Part shown: piece by piece, positions 21,901 through 35,500 of the stretch
Position numbering within the stretch: the stretch's first letter is position 1
How the letters are laid out: each line of letters starts with the position of its first letter
DNA from: Chrysogorgia sp. JL179-B06
Lineage: Eukaryota; Cnidaria; Anthozoa; Scleralcyonacea; Chrysogorgiidae
DNA length: 64,000 bases
Direction of reading: 5' to 3'
Assembly: GCA_035772405.1 (NCBI GenBank)
Contig: JAYKKM010000046.1
Location: forward strand, 678,501-742,500
Notes under the pieces: generated by a model
The model's input: the letters and a program-made list of their open reading frames with translations, nothing else
The model's database searches: none
Told to the model about the DNA's origin: nothing
Program-made: the position numbers and the translations under genes

Positions 21901-24900
21901 TTCCCTAATCTTCTGATTCCCTAATCTTTCTGATCCCCTAATCTTTCTGATTCCCTAATCTTTCTGATTCCCTAATCTTTCTGATTTCCTAATGTTTCGA
22001 TTCCCTAATGTTCTGATTCCCTAATGTTCTGATTCCCTAATGTTCTGATTCCCTAATCTTTCTGATTCCCTAATGTTCTGATCCCCTAATGTTCTGATTC
22101 CCTAATGTTCTGATTCCCTAATGTTCTGATTCCCTAATGTTTCGATCCCCTAATGTTCTGATTCCCTAATGTTCTGATTCCCTAATGTTTCGATCCCCTA
22201 ATGTTCTGATCCCCTAATGTTTCGATCCCCTAATGTTCTGATTCCCTAATGTTTCGATCCCCTAATGTTCTGATTCCCTAATGTTTCGATCCCCTAATGT
22301 TCTGATCCCCTAATGTTCTGATTCCCTAATGTTCTGATTCCCTAATGTTCTGATTCCCTAATGTTCTGATCCCCTAATGTTCTGATTCCCTAATGTTTCG
22401 ATCCCCTAATGTTCTGATCCCCTAATGTTCTGATCCCCTAATGTTCTGATCCCCTAATGTTCTGATCCCCTAATGTTCTGATCCCCTAATGTTCTGATCC
22501 CCTAATGTTCTGATCCCCTAATGTTCTGATCCCCTAATGTTCTGATTCCCTAATGTTCTGATTTCCTAATGTTCTGATTCCCTAATGTTCTGATCCCCTA
22601 ATGTTCTGATCCCCTAATGTTCTGATTCCCTAATGTTCTGATTCCCTAATGTTCTGAATCCCTAATGTTCTGATTCCCTAATGTTCTGATTCCCTAATGT
22701 TCTGATCCCCTAATGTTCTGATTTCCTAATGTTCTGATTCCCTAATGTTCTGATTCCCTAATGTTCTGATTCCCTAATGTTCTGATCCCCTAATGTTCTG
22801 ATTCCCTAATGTTCTAATTTCCTAATGTTCTGATCCCCTAATGTTCTGATTCCCTAATGTTCTGATTCCCTAATGTTCTGATCCCCTAATGTTCTGATCC
22901 CCTAATGTTCTGATCCCCTAATGTTCTGATTCCCTAATGTTCTGATTTCCTAATGTTCTGATTTCCTAATGTTCTGATTCCCTAATGTTCTGATTCCCTA
23001 ATGTTCTGATTCCCTAATGTTCTGATTCCCTAATGTTCTGATTTCCTAATGTTCTGATCCCCTAATGGTCTGATTCCCTAATGTTCTGATTCCCTAATGT
23101 TCTGATCTCCTAATGTTCTGATCTCCTAATGTTCTGATTCCCTAATGTTCTGATTCCCTAATGTTCTGATCCCCTAATCTTCTGATTCCCTAATCTTTCT
23201 GATCCCCTAATCTTTCTGATTCCCTAATCTTTCTGATTTCCTAATGTTTCGATTCCCTAATGTTCTGATTCCCTAATGTTCTGATCCCCTAATGTTCTGA
23301 TTCCCTAATCTTTCTGATTCCCTAATGTTCTGATCCCCTAATGTTCTGATTCCCTAATGTTCTGATGCCCTAATCTTCTGATCCCTAATCTTCTGATTCC
23401 CCCTAATGTTCTGATTCCCCCTAATGTTCTGATTCCCTAATGTTCTGATTTCCTAATGTTCTGATCCCCTAATGTTCTGATTCCCTAATGTTCTGATTCC
23501 CTAATGCTCTGATTCCCTAATGTTCTGATCCCCTAATGTTCTGATCCCCTAATGTTCTGATTTCCTAATGTTCTGATCCCCTAATGTTCTGATTCCCTAA
23601 TGTTCTGATTTCCTAATGTTCTGATCCCCTAATGTTCTGATCCCCTAATGTTCTGATCCCCTAATGTTCTGATCCCCTAATGTTCTGATTCCCTAATGTT
23701 CTGATTCCCTAATCTTCTGATTCCCTAATGTTCTGATCCCCTAATCTTCTGATTCCCTAATCTTTCTGATCCCCTAATCTTTCTGATTCCCTAATCTTTC
23801 TGATTTCCTAATGTTTCGATTCCCTAATGTTCTGATTCCCTAATGTTCTGATCCCCTAATGTTCTGATTCCCTAATCTTTCTGATTCCCTAATGTTCTGA
23901 TTCCCTAATGTTCTGATGCCCTAATGTTCTGATCCCTAATCTTCTGATTCCCCCTAATCTTCTGATTCCCCCTAATGTTCTGATTCCCCCTAATGTTCTG
24001 ATTCCCCCTAATGTTCTGATTCCCCCTAATGTTCTGATTCCCCCTAATGTTCTCATTCCCTAATGTTCTCATTCCCTAATGTTCTCATCCCTAATCATCT
24101 GATTCCCTAATTTTCTGATCACCTCATGTTCTGATTCTCTGCGAGATACTCTAACCGTTTAGGCGTTTGGCTATATATGACAGAGCATCTAAGCTTATTA
24201 CTGCTAACGTTACAGGTTTTCCTTATTACAGTAAATGTAATTAGGTAGATGTAACTAACTTTTTTCTATAATACATACAGTAAAAGCTCTGTTTCACCAG
24301 TAGCGGTCCATAAATTTGCTGTAGTGATACCAGGACAAGATCATGACAATCATGACAATGACAATCATGACAATCTGACAATCATGAAAAAATCAGGAAT
24401 CATTATTGTCAAAAAAAAAAAATCAGGAAAACAAAATCAGGAATCATTATTGTCAAAAATCAGGAATTATTATTGTCATCAATCTGACAATCTGACAATC
24501 ATGCATGCTCTGGTTTTCCTTTCATCACTCTGTTGTGTTTTCGCTAATACACGGATCTCGAAAATGAACCTGAAAAGTACATTATGGGATATTGAAAGTA
24601 TGGAGCTCGAAGAATAAATGATGATTGAAAGGAATACTGGGAGAGTAAGTCATTTCAAATGTTGTTGGCTATTCAATAACGTCAATTGGCCAAAAAACCG
24701 AACCGTCATACCAATTAACAGTCTTCGTAATGTTAGTCCTAATCGAGGGAAAAATTACTCGAATATGATTGGCTAGTGAGGAGGGCATTTTCCCTAAATT
24801 CAGGGCAAAATTACTTTTACCTGATTGGTTGAGATGTCAGCGGAAAACACCTTTGTTGTTTTACTTGTAAATCCAAGCACTCCTGTTATCTTATGTCAAT

Positions 24901-26473
24901 GTTTGACTCAATAAAGTTCGCTGTAATGTACCGTTTACTTTCAGTGGATTGTACAGTTGTTTTTCACGCTTGGTTTCGACATTTAGCTGGCATCCTCATG
25001 TTCACGTGCGTAGCTAACCTATTTATGAATAAATTTTGCCCTCTATGATTAACAGGTAATCACATGGTTCCTCGTAAAATTAAGGTTAAATTTCACTTGT
25101 GTTTTCAAAGTTTCACAAATTGCCCTCGTCGCTTCGCGACTCGGGAAATTTTGTGAATCAATTTGAGAACACGCGTGAAATTAAACCTTAATTTTCCTCG
25201 GCCCCATGCGATTACCTGTACAAATAAAATATTTAAGCTTTTCGCTACGTTAAAGTTTAACGACAATACCTTATCAGCGGATGTAATGTGAATCAAACAG
25301 TCAGAACCAAACGAAAAATATCCACATTTACAACGTCAATCGGTATAGGTATAACCAAGAATGCAAGTTTTTTACTCACTTCTAGTATTCCATAATACAA
25401 TGCGCGCTATGCGTATATTGAGATTCGCGATCTGTGCGTATTTGTCTTGCTCATCAGCTATACAAAGGCCTGTAGTTTGTTTATTCGTTAAAGTGCTACT
25501 GCGATGAAAATTGCGTGTTTTGAAAAATTAAATTTGCCACTTGAAATAAACCTACACTATTTGAAGGTTCTAAATTCGAAAACATTTTGGAATTGAATAA
25601 AGTAATGTGGAGAAATTTCCATGAGACAAGAGACGAAAATGTCCTTTCGCCATTATTAAGTTGTCGCTTGAGCGGCCCGCAAATTCTAACCAGCGGTCTG
25701 CTTCCATGACGTCATCCAATCAACCTTGTTCTTGTTGCATGCATGTTGCATGCTAGCTGAATTTGCTTCGCTTTCTTGACCTTTGGCTGGAGACGAGCGC
25801 TCAATGGCAAACATAGAAAGAATTGCAAAAATATAGTACTTCTAATTCGAATTGGGAAAATCTTTTGAGTATGCAAGTACCCGCTACGTAGGCATTAAAA
25901 TTAAAGTTACAACTTTTCACTATGTTTTCTAGTATTTGTTTACTTTATCTGCAGCAGCATAATAGCGTGATTTGACTTTGCCAATATAGGGAGATAAACG
26001 AAAAGCTGTGGCTTGAAAGGGAGGCGAAAGCACAGGAAGAGTTTCATCGGAAAATAGAAGACGAAAAAAGGAGAATTAAGCTAAAAGAAGAACAAGAGGT
26101 ATGCAGTATGATGAAATAAATCCCACGCGAGCGAGACGCGAAGTGGCCGACCGAAGCGAGGGTGATAATCTCCCCGCTGGTAGGGATCAATTTCTTACCG
26201 AAAGTTTATATATATATATAGATATATATATATATAGATATAGATATATATATAGATATAGATATAGATATAGATATATAGATATATAGATATATAGATA
26301 TATAGATATATAGATATATAGATATATAGATATATAGATATATAGATATATAGATATATAGATATATAGATATATAGATATATAGATATATAGATATAGA
26401 TATAGATATAGATATAGATATAGATATAGATATAGATATAGATATAGATATAGATATAGATATAGATATAGAT

Positions 26474-26543
<70 letters not shown>

Positions 26544-29500
26544 ATAGGACCAACTCCTTATAAGGAAGTGAAAAGTCGATTTGGGACAATATTTGGGCCT
26601 TGGCATACAAAGCGAAGCGGTCAAAGCCAAAGGCGATTTGTGATCTGACGAACTACATAAGCATGTTTTTACGAGAGGTGTACACGTTTGCGTATTATAA
26701 TAGGCACGAATGTTATGTATTTAGACTCGGTACCATGAGCTTGACGATTGACTAACCATGAGCTTGACGATCATCCATGTATCGTCTGTCTACTCCAAGC
26801 TCTCCCACGTTCACTACAGCATTGCATATATTAACACATTCAAGCATTGCTGATATTTAGTGACTGCCGCATAGGCAGTACATATATCAATCGAACCAGT
26901 ACATCATTGTAACCTTCGCTCTCCATCCCAGTCTCGGTAGCTCGATGGTTAAGAGCGTCTCACCGGCAATCAGAAGGTTGCAGGTTCGATTCCTGTCCGG
27001 GACTCAGAATCATTTTTCTGAGGTCCATGTATCATCTATTTCTGTTATTGTTAGCCATGAGTGAAAAGCGACGACAAATAACATCATTCATGTTCCTATC
27101 ACCGCGCAGAGACCACAAGTAATTTTCTATTTAACAATTAGACAACGAGAACGAGTTGCCCGAGTTGACTATCTGCTCATAGACAACGAGGGCGAGTTGT
27201 CTAATTGTTTTAGTATCAACCATAAACAACCTTTCTAACATTGTTCCAAATTTTCAGATAGTTTTACCTTTTTGTTTGTAGAAGTCTCCCATTCAAAATG
27301 TAGAGTTGCTCGATGACACATGATAAACAATCGCTCACAAAAAACGAGATTGTAATTACTTTGCTTCACATTTGGTATAGATATACTCCATAGGCATAAG
27401 CGAATTCATTTTCTTATTCGAAAATGTCAAACTGAACAATTTTCCATCACTTTCGAGCCAATGTTTTCATGATTTCATCACTGGTATATAAATTTTAGCA
27501 GACGCCATGTTTGGACTAGATTCCAGGTTTGGCCGTGCATCTTGAATATGTAGTGGCTTCTGATTGGTCAGGATAGGAATATTCCAGCATAAGAAGGTTT
27601 GTGATTGGGTAACGCTACTCACCGTCTATCACCAATAGACAGTGAGTTGCTCAGCCAATCAGAATGCCGAATTTGCAATAGACCACTAGTTGGTTGATAC
27701 TAATTGTACATAGCGGAGTGCTCACTTATTAACTCTTTCCAATTTATTACTGTTTCAATGGCTCTCAGGACTTGATAATAGACCTGAGACACACAACATC
27801 CAGCGGAAGGACAGCACATGTCGCTAGTAACCGTATTAAAGCAAATGTTTATTTGTCGTTGCCTTTTAGAGGTCGATTAAATTGGAGTGGGAACACCAGC
27901 AGGAAAAAGAAAAAGACGAGAAAGAGAAAAAAGAAACAGCTATCAAAGAGAAAGAGGTAAGAATTTCTATAGTTTTGAGGGAAGACGCAAAACGTTATCT
28001 TTAATTTATTTGTCGTTTAACAAAATCCATTTTGAGTATTTCCTTGTAATACTGGAAACTGGAGAGTGTATACAGGTATATATCCTTTCACTGAAGTTTA
28101 ATGTGTCATCGCCGCTTGTTTGCTATCTATCTTAAAGTGTTTATAAAACGAAAATTAAAGGGGCAGCGTCATGATTTGTGCATGTGTGTGAACTTGAAAA
28201 AAATCAAAAAAGTTGGAACTTGAAAAAGTTGGCTTACGATTCAAAATGACGTCTATACTCGGTGAATCGCATGGCGAAAAGCCAGAGAACTCCAGTCGCA
28301 AGAAGAAGTTACATGATCAATGTAAAGAAGCCAAGAAAATATGGAACGATTCCCATAAAAGGATCTACTTGACCGAAACGATATACCAGTTATGGATTGG
28401 TGCGAAATGCTTGACTGGATGTAATTACTGCAGTGATAGTGACTTTGCTCAGTATATTTTAAAGCTAGAAAACCCCGCATTAGATTCACTCTTGCGAGAG
28501 GTGCTACAACACCAATTTGTTTCACTTACCATGGATTCGATTATGGCGTGCAAGGTCGAAGGACTCCCCGACGAAAAACAGACTTGACTACTTGAGCATG
28601 CGCAAGTCATGACGCTGCCCCTTTAAGTTTTACGTATTTAAACGAACTCCTAAAATAACGAGGCATGGTAATTTAGAACTCTTTCATATCTCACGTCGTT
28701 CTTGAGATATTTAGACTTTTGTGATATATGCAATCATTTGCACCGACGTCTCGAGGTTTACAAATTTTCAGAAAATCAAGTAATTAAAAATATTGTAAAT
28801 TAATTTGGCATCGCTATTTTGGTGTAATGAGGTTAAGTTTCACCATGGATAGTAGAAAGACTGGATAGGAAACTAAGATCACGTGTGACGTTTCCAGCGT
28901 GTTGGTTGGTTAAGGCACCAGTTGATCGCGTGAAAACCTAGTTGAAAATCGTGTTGTCACAAAATCTCCATAATTCGCAACTTTTAGCAATAATACAGCT
29001 AAAAATGATAGTCAAACTACCAAAAAATATAACAATGCCACTTTACGGTGGAATATCCGACTACCATTACTCATTTTAGGCGAAAAGTTCCAATTTTAGA
29101 CGGTGACAAACGCGTCGCAAATTTCAACTAAAACGACGGTAGTTTTTGCGACGCCAGTTTCTTCACAACAAAGACGAATAACATTCACCTCCAACACTTA
29201 GTCATGGCTTAGGCAGGTTTGTGAGACGATGAAACTTTTTGGAATCTCAATATAGCTACCTGAATACGAAAATATGGAGAAGTCAAAGAGAAACTCAGCA
29301 AAATCTGCGTACTCGTGACATCTTCGTGATATCACGATTTTCAACTAGGTTTTCACGCTGACGTCAGCTAGTTTCCTGTCCAGTCTTTTTTGTTATCCAT
29401 GGTTTCACGAAGTGTCGTAATGACGTGCAAAGTTTCAAGTGATTTTGTCGAATAATCTCAAAGATATACCTGATTTTCAAAAACGTGTAAAAACCTCGTG

Positions 29501-32500
29501 ACGTCGGTGGTTATTCATTTACATATCACAAAAGTCTAAATATCTCAAGAACGACGTGAGATATGAAAGAGCTCTAAATTACAATTCTTCGTTATTTTAG
29601 ATGCTCGTTTGAATAACTAAAACTTAATTTTCGTTTCATAAACTGGCCCGTAGCCATGTTTATAGATAACAGTGTATATAAACGCAGAATTTTATCGCCC
29701 TTTTTTAAAGTCAACTTAAAGACCAGTCATTACTAATGCTGGGTATGGTGTCAATTGTTCCAATAACAAAAAAATGTCATGACCCCTAACATTTTTTACA
29801 TGATAAATTGTATGCCCCCAGCATTTTCAAGAAAATCTAACTAAAGACGCATTTTGCCTTACTATAAAAAATTCTGAATTCAGTGACTCGCAGTTGTCAC
29901 CATTTTTTTTTCTACAGCACTTAGGGAAGTAGTAATGAAGAGGAAAGTGACAAATCAAATACAAATTTGATCGGTTATTTTCTGACTTTTTAAAGGTATA
30001 TATATGAAACGAAAATTGAGATGGGTTTTTATTGATTTATTTGAAAGAACTCCTAAAACGATAAAGAATGGCTTTGTGCAGTTTTGCATTGTAAGAACTG
30101 TAAAAAGCCATTCTTTATACTTTTTAGAAGTTCTTTCAAACAAATCAATAAAAAAAGTCATCTCAATTTTCGTTTCGTATACCCTATAATATAGTTCACA
30201 GTCGTATACAAAATATTTTGGTAGACCTCCTTCATTGCTCAAACAATTTTCGTGGCCCCACAGAGTATCATCATGCTCCCTACCCGGCATTAATAATGAC
30301 TGGTTGGTTATTGTTTTATAAAATAAATAGAAAATGTTTTTTACATTTTTAAACTGATATAAACACTTGGGATGTTGTGAGACTCTCAGTCGAAAAGCTA
30401 AAAACCACTTCCCTACATGTTACGCTTTTCTCAAGTCACAACATACCGCGTCTTTTTATCACAGTATATAAACATGAAAAACCATTTTTTATTTCTTTAT
30501 TGGTTAAAATTTTGGTCGTGAAAGAGCGAAGAGGCCACCCTGCGTTTTACCAATTGAATAAAGGTTATATATATATGTAATATAAAGGCTGCAAAGATAA
30601 CTCGGGATTGAATTTTGAAGCCAACATGGGGGCCGAGTTCACCGTGTGATAGAGAAACTAAATTTGATGGAATATGGTGTAGGTTGTAAAAAAAAAACAA
30701 CAGTAAGACAAAAATCAAAAAAATATCACGCAATTTAGAGTTTAGATTTATTGCCTGTTCACATGCAGTATGTAATTTCAATGGTGAAATAGCCAGTAAA
30801 AGCAACAAATATATACATAAAAGATTAACCCACAAATGAATGTAAACAATGCAAGTTCACAACTTCTTTTTTGATCAACAATAATTTGGGAAAAAAGATC
30901 GAGTTTCACATTGACACTTTTTCAAACTGAAAGACATTTTAGAGGAACAATAACAGAAGAGCGTTGTCAAATATTTGTTGCGAAAAACTCAGAGAAAATG
31001 TATTTTACACAAACTGAGGTAGTTACTGAAGATACTGTGTTGCTTTTCGTGTCGTAAAATGTTGGTTTTAGCAGTAACACGCACAAAAAGTAACATTAAA
31101 TCGTGTTTTGATGTATATTTTAATTTAAATATTGTCATAAAAGCAAAGACAGCAATGAAAATCAAGAGAAACCTGTATTTTTTCAAGTTTGACCCATATT
31201 TTGGATTATATTTATTATACGTTGACCAGATATTGAATTTTATCTTTTTAAAAACCAACTGGTAAACAGCTTAGCTCCAAAAAAGTTGGAAAATTTTCGT
31301 TCATCCTACGATTTTTCCCGCCACTGCCGTTTCGTACAATACACGCGAGTCAACACGCGTGTTTTATACCTACATGTCAGCCCCTATGAGCCGGAATTTT
31401 GGCTTCGTAGATTCATACGGCCGGGTTGATGGAGTTATCGTTGCAGTCTTTACTGCTATGTGAACGCTCGAAATAACAGGGGTCTTGATTTAACAACCAG
31501 AAATCAGTCAGTTCAGGTCAGCATGAGCAGTCAAGCTATTTCTACAAGCGATTTTATTTTCTTTTACATCAACGTTGTTTACATCAGAATTGTTTACTTT
31601 TAAACAAAAGCCCTAGGATCAAAGTTACCGTCGGGCTTTCCAACGCAAGTTAAAATGACGGCAGCTGGAGTGACGATTGAACGTTCATGGCCTTGCGTAC
31701 TCATAAAAAGTGAAGAAGATTTTTGTTTTTAAAAGACAAATTAAAGAAAAAATAGTTGACCACCCCAATTTTAGATCTGACCTCCCAAATTCACTTACTT
31801 AGAGCGCTGCTTGGTATACGCATGCGGGAAAGCTGGGTGACCCACCGAAGAGGCACTTGCAAAGGATACCTTATTTAGACAAAACACTATATTTGCATTG
31901 CTTTTGGTTCATGAAAATGAAGTGTTTGGTAAATCAACGTGGCCACCATGCTCGCCAGCGCATCGCGAAGGTTTTGGAATACATATCTGGGAAATTAGTG
32001 AAAGAGTTTTACTACTATATTGCAGCAGATATAAGTGGGCATAAACCTAATGTTGTAGAAGATAACGATAACATTGACAATGGTATGCTTACAGTGAATA
32101 GTATAAGCGCTGAGATGGTAGTTTAGGATTTATTAAATTTTTATTATTTATTAAAGTTAACTTTAATGTACAATAACGTAAAGTGAAACGAAATTTACAA
32201 AATGTCAACTCCTTAACACTATCTCGTCAACCATGCGTAAAGGCAACCGTTCGCAATGGAAACGTGTGTCTGGAGTTTTCCTTCGTAATACAGCGAATTC
32301 TTCCAAGCAAGCTGTTTATCCTTTATGGAGTGGTATCCTTGTTTCTTGACTCAGCTGGTATTATGCTTAAAATTAACAGCTTATTCCGAGCGTGAGATCT
32401 GTAGTGAAATATCGGACCGATATTTTTAGTGCGGACCTGGCGAGCGCGGCGAGCGGAGGTTCGTACAAAAACCGGAGGTCCGATATTTCTTTGTATAGAC

Positions 32501-35500
32501 CGAACAAGCGTGGTCAATAAGATGTTTATTATATGGCCTGAATAACGTGATGTTTTTAGCGGTCATATATATGGGCTTCGCTAGCATGCATTCCTTATAG
32601 ATACCCTTTCTTGTTTAGTTTTCAAAGTAAAGTTGAACAGATTCCATGTCACTTGAAGTTTACTTCACGGTGTTCGTTGTTTGTTATTTCTTTTTATTAT
32701 AAGGCTTGGTTCGTGAGCGGTCTTCGCAGCTTTTCTGTAAACTGATTCATATAATAAAAACCTTATTAACCTCGTTTTGTCGGTCTTTATACGGAAAAAT
32801 TATCATGCCCTTGGTCTCTTCTCACAGACCTCGCTCGAGCGACACTCGGTCTGTATTGAAAGACCGCGGGCAGGATAATTTTGCTATAAAGACCTCCCGC
32901 TCGGTCAATAAGTGTTTCAATTTCTCGCTGCATGACTGTTTAAATCCGCTTTGACTTTTCATTCAAATGTTTATGTGTCTACCTTGGAGTTCGTCAAAGT
33001 CTGAATAACAGTATTTTTTGTGTATATATAGTTTGCATTTTAGGATCCGCCATTAAAATGGCCGAGTTTGGGAGGAATGAGTCGACGCTGCTTTTGACGT
33101 CATAGCCTCAACAAGCTTGGATATGATTTGTTGTTGTTGAGGCCGTGACGTCATATCCTGTCTTTTAGTTTGGTAAATGTTATTTCAGAATTCAGATACA
33201 GTGCAGCACCTCGCCGCCGAGTAAGAATGGGACCGAGTAAGAATACTTGAAGTACGATATTTTGTTTGAATTTTTCGGAGTTCGCTTCGTCGTGTGGACC
33301 TTTCGCACCACAATTCAACACACTGACCAGCTTGGTTCGATTTCCGTCTCGCGACTATTTTTATTTTTCGTTATTTATTATTTTTAACTCGTGGATATGC
33401 GAAGCATATGCGAAGCTAGGGAACGAGTTATTGGAGTGGGCGATTGTGTCACCCCACTCGTTCTCTATATGACGTTAGCAATCGGAAACCAACCGGTACA
33501 GTATCGGATTCCTTCGGCGTCATAAGTGTGTGAGTCTATTGAAAGTAACAAGTGACGAAATTCTCTCGAGCATAACAGTGAACGAAGCAGAATCCTCACC
33601 GCACTGGTGGCGCTCAACATCTTGGCAACAGATGTAACACGGCTTGAACGGCTCGCAAAACTTGAATGCGTGCTTACTAAAATTATATATGAGTGAAGCC
33701 ACAGCAGGTGGCGACTAAAGGCTAGTTTTTACTCAGGAAAATCTCCCGCAGGACCGGAACGGACAGGGAAGTTTTCTTTGTCTTGTGAGCTCTCGGTTGG
33801 AACTAACGACTTTAACACAAAGGAAACTTTCCTGTCCGTTCCGGTCCTGCGGAAGATTTTCCTGAGAGTGGAAACTAGCCTTAAGTTATGCTCGTGGGAC
33901 ACTTGTCAAAACGATTCCAGATATACCTGCATCTCTTAGTTATATGAATGAATATGGAGATTCTGTTCGTTTCCTTCGTTTTCCTGCTCCAAAGAGGTTA
34001 CCCGACAAGCGACAAGTTGCGGAGACTCCTTCAACTGCTAGAAGGCCAATCAGATGCAAGAATCAAAGCGAAATTTAACGCAATGAATGTTTCATCGATT
34101 AAGAGATTCTTACAAGAGCGTAGTGCAAACCGCGAATAGCTACTTGAAGCCTGCTTTAGTCCCTTTCGAAGTTAGGATAGATGGGTAACACATCTTTTCC
34201 AAGGCAGAAGCAATGGCGACTAACTGACATATAGCCTGCGTGCAGACGTTCCACCCAGTCTATTACTCTAGGAACCAATTGAAAAATGTTTTTGTCCCCG
34301 GCTCCCCTCCTTTCAGAATCCTGGCTACGCCCATGGCGTTGAAAACGCTTTAACTTGAATTTTAAAAGCATAATATTAAAAAAACAGACAACGTTTACGT
34401 CGTAAATCGCTCTCACGTGATACCCACACGTGTTTCGAAGGCTAAGGGAGCTGTCACTAATTCCACCGGGAGGGGGCAGAAGGAAAAGTGCTGGGCCATG
34501 AAACTATAAATCAAAAGTTGGTGGGGCTACGAAAACATTTGGAAAACCTTTGATGCGCCATGAAACCTTTTTGATTAGTATCAAAAGTAAACAAAGAAAA
34601 TAAAAATTTATAACATAGGAATTGATATACGCCATGTAAGTCCAGGAAATATGGAAATATATATTGTTTTGAGAACCCCTTGCCCTCAGAACTTATGTAC
34701 ATGTATAGTTTGGATTTCAGTGGTTCGAGACTAAGAGTTCAGGAATGCGAAAACCCGTCTGAAAACAAAGTTGATTGTTTTCCTTGCTCTATATGGTAGA
34801 CTTCCTCAGTTCCCAGCACTCATGTGTTGTCGTATGAATGAAAATTTAAGATGTACTGGGCCACGGAACTAAAACAAAATATATAGTTGGGTCATGAAAC
34901 CATACAGGGAAATTTGGTTGGGTCACAAAACTTTAACAATAATTTTCAGTTTTCCTTCTGCCCCCTTCCCGGGAGGAATTAATGACATTTTAATACGAAA
35001 CCTAATTTTAATACTAACCATAATTTTAATACTACTAAAATTAGGGTTAGTACTAAAATTAAGGTTAGTACTAAAATTAAGGTTGGTACTAAAATTAAGG
35101 TTTAGTATTAAAATTAGGGTTACTATTAAAATTAGGGTTACTATTAAAATTAGGGTTAGTATTAAAATTAGGATTAGTATTAAAATTAGGATTAGTATTA
35201 AAATTAGGATTAGTATTAAAATTAGGGTTACTATTAAAATTAGGATTAGTATTAAAATTAGGATTAGTATTAAAATTAGGATTAGTATTAAAATTAGGGT
35301 TAGTATTAAAATTAGGATTAGTATTAAAATTAGGATTAGTATTTTATTAGGGTTAGTATTAAAATTAGGTTTAGTATTAAAATTAGGGTTAGTATTAAAA
35401 TTAGGTTTAGTATTAAAATTAGGGTTAGTATTAAAATTAGGGTTAGTATTAAAATTAGGATTAGGATTTTATTAGGGTGAATTGTTAGTGTAAATAAAAG

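Larger units (their letters stand above)
28138..29645. mobile_element. Palindromic element hosting two nested insertions (intron 6)
   Basis: The outer tips GTTTATAAAACGAAAATTAA and TTAATTTTCGTTTCATAAAC are complementary. Inside them ATATCTCACGTCGTTCTTGA and its complement pair (about 28687 and 29550). The left tip carries the TTAA element 28155-28626 and the centre carries the CCATGG element 28843-29402. Removing both leaves a roughly 470-bp palindromic MITE. A related element is at about 51690-53285. Confidence 0.75.

Noticed and set aside
21823..24136. CRISPR-like direct repeat array
   Set aside because: Units are only 16-17 bp with no unique spacers, in a eukaryotic intron; it is a minisatellite.
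26187..26630. Tyr/Ile repeat proteins
   Set aside because: Translation of TA/TATAGA microsatellites.
26930..27004. Functional tRNA gene
   Set aside because: The anticodon stem is mismatched, U33 is absent, and the unit plus tail recurs as a SINE.
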